Source: Bin5 sp009843665 (GTDB lineage Bacteria > Chloroflexota > Anaerolineae > Caldilineales > Caldilineaceae). From it: a DNA stretch of 64,000 nucleotides. How positions within the stretch are numbered: position 1 is the first letter of the stretch; each line of letters starts with the position of its first letter. A program made the position numbers and the translations under genes. This document shows positions 59,239-64,000 of this stretch, one piece after another. The notes beneath the pieces are model-generated. The model saw nothing but the letters and a program-made list of their open reading frames with translations, was not told the DNA's origin and ran no database searches. The DNA is taken from the NCBI GenBank assembly GCA_965220285.1, contig OZ244818.1:558001-622000 (forward strand). Direction: 5' to 3'.

Positions 59239-60189
59239 ATGTTCACACAGGCAGAGATCGATCGGTTTCACCGCGACGGTATCATCGTAGCCAGGGGCGT
59301 CATTCAGGGCGAGGAGCTGGCGGCTCTGCGCGCGGCAGCCGATCGCGTCGTAGAGGAAGGGATGGCGGATACCGCCCAGACCGACCATCGCCACCGCGCC
59401 AACAACCATGGGATTCCAACCTACTTCCGAAGTGAAAGGATGTGGGACCGCGACCCGGCTTTCCAGGCGGTGACGGTCAACCCGACGCTGCTGACCTGTT
59501 TCGGTCAGTTGATCGGGCATCCCTTCATGCCGGTGGTAGACTCGTTTGTCTGCAAGATTCCCGAAGGGGATCTGCCTATTCACTGGCACCAGGATCCTCC
59601 GTACGGCGATCCGGAATGGACGGCGACGCACTCCGTTCCCAACATCGATGCTGACATCTACCTGGACCACTCAACTGTCGAGAACGGCTGTGTGTGGGTG
59701 ATCCCAGGGCACCACCTCGTGGGCCACGTGGAGGTGGAGAACTTTTCCGAGCAGTCTCTGTTCGAGGAGCTGGGCGCGGTGCCGGTGGAAATGGAGCCGG
59801 GCGATGTCAGTTTTCACTGCATTTCGGCGCCGCACGGCTCGGCCGGCAACCGCACAGGCGACCTGCGCCGCACATTCTACATACATTATCTGAACGCGGA
59901 AACGCAATACCAGTGCTACGGTCAAAAGGACAGAATTCAGAAACTGAAGGAAAGACTGGGCCTGTTCGACGCCCGCGCGCTGGCGGCAGTCCAAGAGATG
60001 ATCGTTACGCGTGAACGGCTGGGCTATGGCGGCCTGGAAGGAAGTAGCTTGCGCCTGGACGAGGAAGGCTTCGAGTTCACAGGCGAACCGCGGACGCCGC
60101 CGCGACATTGGGGCACGTTGATTGCTGACATGACCGAGGACGAAATCAGGTGCAAGAAAAGCCTCACTTACCTGACTGAAACTACATAA
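59239..60189 (+). CDS. PhyH-family Fe(II)/2-oxoglutarate dioxygenase, tandem copy 2
   Basis: 316 residues behind GGAAGGTAGG. Ligands are conserved at His117, Asp119 and His199, with the same Arg pair. Differences from copy 1 concentrate in residues 45-65 (the Gly/Leu segment becomes DTAQTDHRHRANNHG) and in the last quarter, regions that often shape the substrate pocket. The 212-bp gap to copy 1 contains no gene or terminator hairpin of note, so the two may be co-transcribed or independently read. Specificities may differ. Confidence 0.92.
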   Translation: MFTQAEIDRFHRDGIIVARGVIQGEELAALRAAADRVVEEGMADTAQTDHRHRANNHGIPTYFRSERMWDRDPAFQAVTVNPTLLTCFGQLIGHPFMPVVDSFVCKIPEGDLPIHWHQDPPYGDPEWTATHSVPNIDADIYLDHSTVENGCVWVIPGHHLVGHVEVENFSEQSLFEELGAVPVEMEPGDVSFHCISAPHGSAGNRTGDLRRTFYIHYLNAETQYQCYGQKDRIQKLKERLGLFDARALAAVQEMIVTRERLGYGGLEGSSLRLDEEGFEFTGEPRTPPRHWGTLIADMTEDEIRCKKSLTYLTETT

Positions 60190-60409
60190 TCGACCCCACA
60201 TCGCGATCACCGTTTTGAATTGAATGCGAAAACGACGGCCATCGCTCGTTCGGTGCTGGAGAAGCCGTTGCGGCATGCCTCTTCGCTGGAGCCAAGATGA
60301 ACGACAAGTCTGCTTCGACCCGGTCCACGGCGGGACGCGCCAAGGTTGTGTGATGGATGTTTGGGCGGCCATAGCTCCATAGCGGCGTCGATCGAACAGT
60401 TCTCTTGCC

Positions 60410-61147
60410 ATGCTCCCACATAACAGCTGCAATCTGACTTGCGACCTACGGCGACTAGGCGTCGAGGCGGGCGATACCCTGTTTGTTCACTCCTCTTTCA
60501 AGTCGCTCGGGCCGGTCGAAGGCGGGGCTGAGAGCGTGATCAAGGCCCTGGAAGGCGCAATCGGTCCGGGAGGCCTGTTGCTGATGCCCTCCTTCAACCT
60601 GGTCAAGTGGGAGTTGCGTCCAGAAACATGGGATATCGACAGCACACCATCTACGGTCGGATGGATAACGGAGCAGTTTCGACAGCTGCCGGGCGTCTAC
60701 CGTTCAGACCACTACTCACATTCGGTGGCGGCACGCGGCAGAGGGGCTGAAGAATTTGTCGCGGGTCATCTTCGCCGGGAAGGGTACGGTTCGCATTGGG
60801 ACCGCGAGCCTTGGGGCAAGACGTACGGTGTGCATTCTCCCATGTACAGGGCGTATCAGGGGGGTGGAAAGCTGCTCATGCTGGGGGTGGACTACTACAC
60901 TTCGACCTACGTTCATCTGGTCGAGGCGATGTACTGGCACGCGCTGCGCGCCCGGAACCGGGATGCAGAGCGGGAGCCTGCATTCCCGGCCTTGGATCGT
61001 GTCAAACTGGGCGCATTCTGGGAGCGTTCAGGGGGACCGAAGCACGGACGCGTCGGCGACGCAGCTTGCCGGCTGTTTGGGATACAAGACTACGTCGACA
61101 CGCTTCTGGCCGAGGTGGAAAGGAATCCCCGGCCCTACTTGCGTTGA
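60410..61147 (+). CDS. AAC(3)-family aminoglycoside N-acetyltransferase-like acyltransferase
   Basis: 245 residues. Family landmarks are DLRRLGVEAGDTLFVHSSFKSLGPVEGG, LLLMPSF, TPSTVGWITEQFRQLPGVYRSDHYSHSVAARG (the substrate/CoA region) and KLLMLGVDYYTSTYVHLVE. The family includes aminoglycoside 3-N-acetyltransferases as well as many relatives (YokD, FrbF) that acylate other amines. Length and motifs are normal. Genomic context (dioxygenases, sugar importers) points to acylation of an amino-sugar-like metabolite rather than to resistance. A clear ribosome binding site was not found. It converges on the Gfo/Idh/MocA gene. Confidence 0.85.
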   Translation: MLPHNSCNLTCDLRRLGVEAGDTLFVHSSFKSLGPVEGGAESVIKALEGAIGPGGLLLMPSFNLVKWELRPETWDIDSTPSTVGWITEQFRQLPGVYRSDHYSHSVAARGRGAEEFVAGHLRREGYGSHWDREPWGKTYGVHSPMYRAYQGGGKLLMLGVDYYTSTYVHLVEAMYWHALRARNRDAEREPAFPALDRVKLGAFWERSGGPKHGRVGDAACRLFGIQDYVDTLLAEVERNPRPYLR

Positions 61148-61203
61148 CCGGTGATTTCTTTGCCAGCTAGCGGGGCCGGTCGCTGATAAGCGCACTCCAT
61201 CAC

Positions 61204-62292
61204 TTAGTCAGGCTTATACTTAGGCTGTCGCGGCGTATGGTCGCGGACCATGCGGGTCGTGCGCTTTTGCAGCGGGAGCTCGACGCGTGCCCCACCTTGC
61301 AGGTGGGATTCGATGATGCCGAAGATGAGCTCGTTGCCGGCGCGGGCTGCGCGCACGCCGCCCCTGGGAGGTTGCCCGGTGTCGAGCGCACGGACAAGGT
61401 CCTGGACGGCTCGCAGTGTAGAACTGGTTGGGGGCGTCTCCGGAGCCGGCGCGAATTGGAGCTCGTTGCGCCCGCGCAGACCTACAGGGGCGGCTTTCCG
61501 CACCTGCCATTCGCTGCCGTCGCCCAACGCGGTAATCGTTCCTTCGGAACAGATCGCCTCAGTATCCGAGGAGCGGGCAGTGAGCAGGACGTGGGCCTTT
61601 ACCCCATTCGAAAACTGAATGGTCCCTTCGCCGCGCGGGTCGTCGGTAAGAACGTCGCCGTCGATCAGACTGTCGCCTTCGGGAAGGTGACCCTGCACCC
61701 ATTCGGCAGGCTCATCGTTGTTGAGCCTCAGGACCAGGTCGAGAAAATGGCTGCCTGAATTGAACAACGGGCCCACATTATAGATGATAATGTGCTGCAG
61801 GTCGCCCAATTCTCCGCTGTCGATGATCTCCTTCATGCGGTCGTACTTGGTATCATAGCGCCGGTTGGTGCCGAGATTGAGAATGGCGCCGTTCCTCTCG
61901 ACCGCTTCGACCATGGCGTCGGCGTCGGCCATTGAGGCGGCCATTGCTTTTTCGGCATAGATCGCTTTGACGCCGCTGTCGGCGCAGTCGACGACGATCG
62001 CGGCGCGCGGCTCCGGCTGTGTGGCCACGCTGACGATGTCCAGATCCTCTTTGGCGAGCATCTCGCGGTAGTCGGTGTACTGTCCAGCCGCAGGTACGCC
62101 GTGCAGATTGCCGAACTCGGCCATGACGTCGGTGCGGAGGTCGGCGCAGGCGACGAGGTCCGTACGGTCGCAGGTTGTGTAGCCGGCGGCGTGTGAGTAG
62201 GGCAGCGCGATCCTGGCGTAGCCGACCACTTCGTTATCGATGAAGCCGCCCATGCGACTGCAACCGATTACAGCGGCGCGGTAAGTTTTCAT
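61204..62292 (-). CDS. Gfo/Idh/MocA family oxidoreductase
   Basis: 362 residues after AGGGAGAAGGAAACA. The Rossmann start is YRAAVIGCSRMGG (one Gly of the usual three replaced by Ser). The EKP motif is changed to AEKAMAA (Lys115 kept), and LFNSGSHFLDLVL is the substrate-domain His region. The C-terminus is basic and long. It probably oxidises a sugar or inositol derivative with NAD(P). It is followed by two aldo/keto reductases on the same strand, of which the gene starting upstream at 63271 is 67 bp away. Confidence 0.88.
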   Translation of the reverse strand: MKTYRAAVIGCSRMGGFIDNEVVGYARIALPYSHAAGYTTCDRTDLVACADLRTDVMAEFGNLHGVPAAGQYTDYREMLAKEDLDIVSVATQPEPRAAIVVDCADSGVKAIYAEKAMAASMADADAMVEAVERNGAILNLGTNRRYDTKYDRMKEIIDSGELGDLQHIIIYNVGPLFNSGSHFLDLVLRLNNDEPAEWVQGHLPEGDSLIDGDVLTDDPRGEGTIQFSNGVKAHVLLTARSSDTEAICSEGTITALGDGSEWQVRKAAPVGLRGRNELQFAPAPETPPTSSTLRAVQDLVRALDTGQPPRGGVRAARAGNELIFGIIESHLQGGARVELPLQKRTTRMVRDHTPRQPKYKPD

Positions 62293-62359
62293 TGTTTCCT
62301 TCTCCCTGTGAAATGTCGCTTAGGTATGGACCTTCTACGCGGTCCGAAAGGGCGTGCTG

Positions 62360-63271
62360 TTAGCCCAGCGCATTGATCCTGTCGCGCAGCTCCTGAGCCA
62401 GCCCCATTGCTTCGGCTTGGAAGGCCTGGTCAACGTGGGACTTGCTGCGGCAGCCGATCAGGACCGAGGTGATGCCGGGTTGACCGATTACCCATGCCAG
62501 CGCAAGCTGTACCATTGAGATGCCGGTATCAGCAGCCACTTCACGCAGGCCCTCCATGCGGCGCATAGAGGCGTCGTTTTCGTAGATATCCCAATGGTCG
62601 GGCATGACGTCGAAGCGGGTCCCCTCGGGTGCGGTCCAGGTCTTGGTGTACTTGCCGGTGAGGAAGCCGGCGCCAAGCGGGCTGTATGAGATCACGCCAA
62701 TGTTCTGGTCTGCACAGAATGGCAGGACTTCGGCCTCAATATCACGGATGGCGACGTTGTAGTTGGGCTGAACAGATACCATGGGCGCCCAGCCGTTCAC
62801 ATCGGCAATCCATAGCGCCTTGCAAAGCTGCCACGAGGCGAAATTGCTGCTGCCGACGTAGCGTATCTTGCCCTGCTCCACAAGCGTATTGAGAGCATCC
62901 AGCGTTTCCTCGAATGGCGTGCCTTCATCGTAAGCGTGGAGCTGGTATAGATCGATGACGTCGGTCTGCAGCCGGCGCAGGCTATCGTCGGCGAATTGCA
63001 GGACGCGTTCCCGGCCCAGTGGCGGCGCGATTTTGGTCGCCAACACGACTTTCTGGCGGTTACTGCCGCGTGAGAGCCACTGGCCCAGTACCTTTTCGGA
63101 TCCGCCGGCGGAATAGACTTCGGCGGTGTCGATCAGGTTGATATCCTTGTCCATGGCGTAGTCGAGAATCGAAAAGGACGTTTCGGCGTCGATTTCGCGG
63201 CCGAAGGTCACGCTGCCCAAGCCGATTGAACTGACGTTCAGTTCAGAATTGCCTAACTGGCGAAATTCCAT
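62360..63271 (-). CDS. Aldo/keto reductase
   Basis: 303 residues after AGGGAGGT. The complete tetrad is visible: Asp48 and Tyr53 (NLIDTAEVYSAGGSE), Lys80 (VVLATKIAP) and His112 (LYQLHAYDE). Cofactor-binding regions ISYSPLGAGFLTGKY and SVLIGCRSKSHVDQ are normal. It reduces or oxidises a carbonyl with NADPH. It is a useful contrast with the pair at 47.6-49.6 kb, which lack the Lys. The gene lies between the Gfo/Idh/MocA gene and the partial reductase. Confidence 0.93.
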   Translation of the reverse strand: MEFRQLGNSELNVSSIGLGSVTFGREIDAETSFSILDYAMDKDINLIDTAEVYSAGGSEKVLGQWLSRGSNRQKVVLATKIAPPLGRERVLQFADDSLRRLQTDVIDLYQLHAYDEGTPFEETLDALNTLVEQGKIRYVGSSNFASWQLCKALWIADVNGWAPMVSVQPNYNVAIRDIEAEVLPFCADQNIGVISYSPLGAGFLTGKYTKTWTAPEGTRFDVMPDHWDIYENDASMRRMEGLREVAADTGISMVQLALAWVIGQPGITSVLIGCRSKSHVDQAFQAEAMGLAQELRDRINALG

Positions 63272-63391
63272 CTTCTATACCTCCCTACATCCTTGAGTGT
63301 TTACGATCCGACTCGGACTCGCGTGCAGCCGGATACCGGCCGCACGCTCGGCGACCGAATTCTTTGCCTACGATAGATCAGCTTCCCAAGG

Positions 63392-64000
63392 TCAGCTCTG
63401 TCGCATCCTTTTGGCTGCGGCCACCAGGTCGTCCTGCCAGTAACTTGGGTTGAGCAGCACGGGATCGTCGATTCGCAGCTGGCGCAGCTCGTGGATCAGG
63501 TCGGGGGAGAGTGTCGCGCTTGCCGCTCCCAAATTCTCTTCGAGCTCCGCTTCGGTACGCATACCGACGAGGACGGAGCCGATGCGCGACTCGGCCAGTG
63601 CAAAGGCGATGGCTGCCTGCGCCGGCGTAAGGCCGCGGCCGGCTGCATGCCGAGACTTGCTGGCGGCCTCGGAAACAAGCTGGCGGAATCGCCTCGAACG
63701 TGCTTTCAAGGGTTCAAGCCTGTCGGGCAGGTAGTCGGCGCGTTCGGTCAGGACCCCTTGCAGCAGAACCGATCGCACCATGACGCCAACATTTCTCCTT
63801 CTGGCGGTGGGGAATACCCTGCTCGCCAGGCGCTGGTCGAAGAGCGAATAGGTGACCTGTATCGCGTCGAACAGCTCCAGCTCGAGGGCGGCAAGCGGTA
63901 GGTCGGGGCCGTAAAATGAGCCGCCGCGCCAGAGAATCATGCCGCTTGCGCGTGCTTCTGAGAAGATCTCGGCTACAAGGTCGGCCTGTTCGAGGAGGTC
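63392..64000 (-). CDS. Aldo/keto reductase, C-terminal part
   Basis: The frame is open to the window edge (the codons up to 64000 read DLLEQADLVAEIFSEARASG), so the N-terminal tetrad is outside. The visible 202 residues carry the C-terminal AKR half: VTYSLFDQRL, GVMVRSVLLQGVLTERADYLP, LTPAQAAIAFALAESRIGSVLVGMRTEAELEENL. It appears to be the upstream gene of the minus-strand cluster with the AKR at 62360 and the Gfo/Idh/MocA gene. Complete function cannot be assessed. Confidence 0.85.
   Translation of the reverse strand, partial: DLLEQADLVAEIFSEARASGMILWRGGSFYGPDLPLAALELELFDAIQVTYSLFDQRLASRVFPTARRRNVGVMVRSVLLQGVLTERADYLPDRLEPLKARSRRFRQLVSEAASKSRHAAGRGLTPAQAAIAFALAESRIGSVLVGMRTEAELEENLGAASATLSPDLIHELRQLRIDDPVLLNPSYWQDDLVAAAKRMRQS

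Noticed and set aside
60410..61147. Calling the AAC(3)-like gene an antibiotic-resistance determinant
   Set aside because: Context and family breadth do not support it; motif similarity alone is not evidence of aminoglycoside activity.

Overview
The window is GC-rich bacterial chromosome packed with carbohydrate- and peptide-uptake operons and with oxidoreductases, epimerases, hydrolases and dioxygenases of small-molecule catabolism. No rRNA, tRNA, ribosomal protein or phage gene was seen, so taxonomy rests on style: six sugar-binding proteins carry twin-arginine lipoprotein leaders (RRxFL...GG..LLAAC), and there are repeated PhyH dioxygenases, Gfo/Idh/MocA enzymes, DUF4058 and ThuA genes. 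This fits a Chloroflexota lineage (Caldilineae/Anaerolineae-like, as found in sponge-associated or soil metagenomes), but it is an inference.

Layout. 0-2.9 kb: the 3' part of a GH63-like glycosidase, an FAH-family hydrolase and a methyltransferase, all on +. 2.9-11.7 kb (minus): a complete Opp/Dpp-type ABC importer (binding protein, two ATPases, two permeases) headed by a sialidase-like beta-propeller protein under a consensus -35/-10 promoter, with a class IV aminotransferase downstream beyond a strong hairpin. 11.9-20.6 kb: an unknown protein, a DegT-family aminotransferase, a permease remnant, two orphan Dpp-type permeases, a PhyH dioxygenase, a HicB-HicA module, a transaldolase-like protein and a fatty-acid-hydroxylase-type membrane enzyme. 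20.7-23.6 kb: an overlapping trio of Gfo/Idh/MocA dehydrogenase, double cupin and atypical ROK kinase. 23.7-32 kb: three tandem paralogous sugar-binding lipoproteins (the first with an in-frame premature stop), one CUT1 permease pair and a GH32/43-like hydrolase, converging on a DUF2961 (GH172-like) and a DUF4058 gene. 35-37.3 kb: another binding protein followed by a decayed, frameshifted and deleted CUT1 permease pair. 37.3-49.7 kb: esterase, AGE-family epimerase, PhyH, class III aminotransferase, PhyH, DUF4380, GH5-like, ThuA and two aldo/keto-reductase-like proteins whose usual catalytic Lys is Arg. 50.4-58 kb: two further CUT1 operons, the first including a secreted Ig-like protein. 58-61.1 kb: two tandem PhyH paralogues and an AAC(3)-family acyltransferase. 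61.2-64 kb (minus): Gfo/Idh/MocA, an aldo/keto reductase with a complete tetrad, and a truncated second reductase.

How it works together. The importers would capture oligosaccharides or other small organic solutes at the cell surface. None of the CUT1 operons encodes an ATPase, so an MsmX/MalK-type ATPase elsewhere must energise them. The neighbouring hydrolases, epimerase, dehydrogenases and kinase would process the imported molecules.

The most unusual signals are a three-copy interspersed intergenic element of about 430-520 bp with imperfect terminal inverted repeats and a conserved GC-rich hairpin, always in the same orientation and within 65-285 bp upstream of a plus-strand gene; two separate decayed CUT1 permease remnants; and the binding-protein triplet with a nonsense mutation in its first member.
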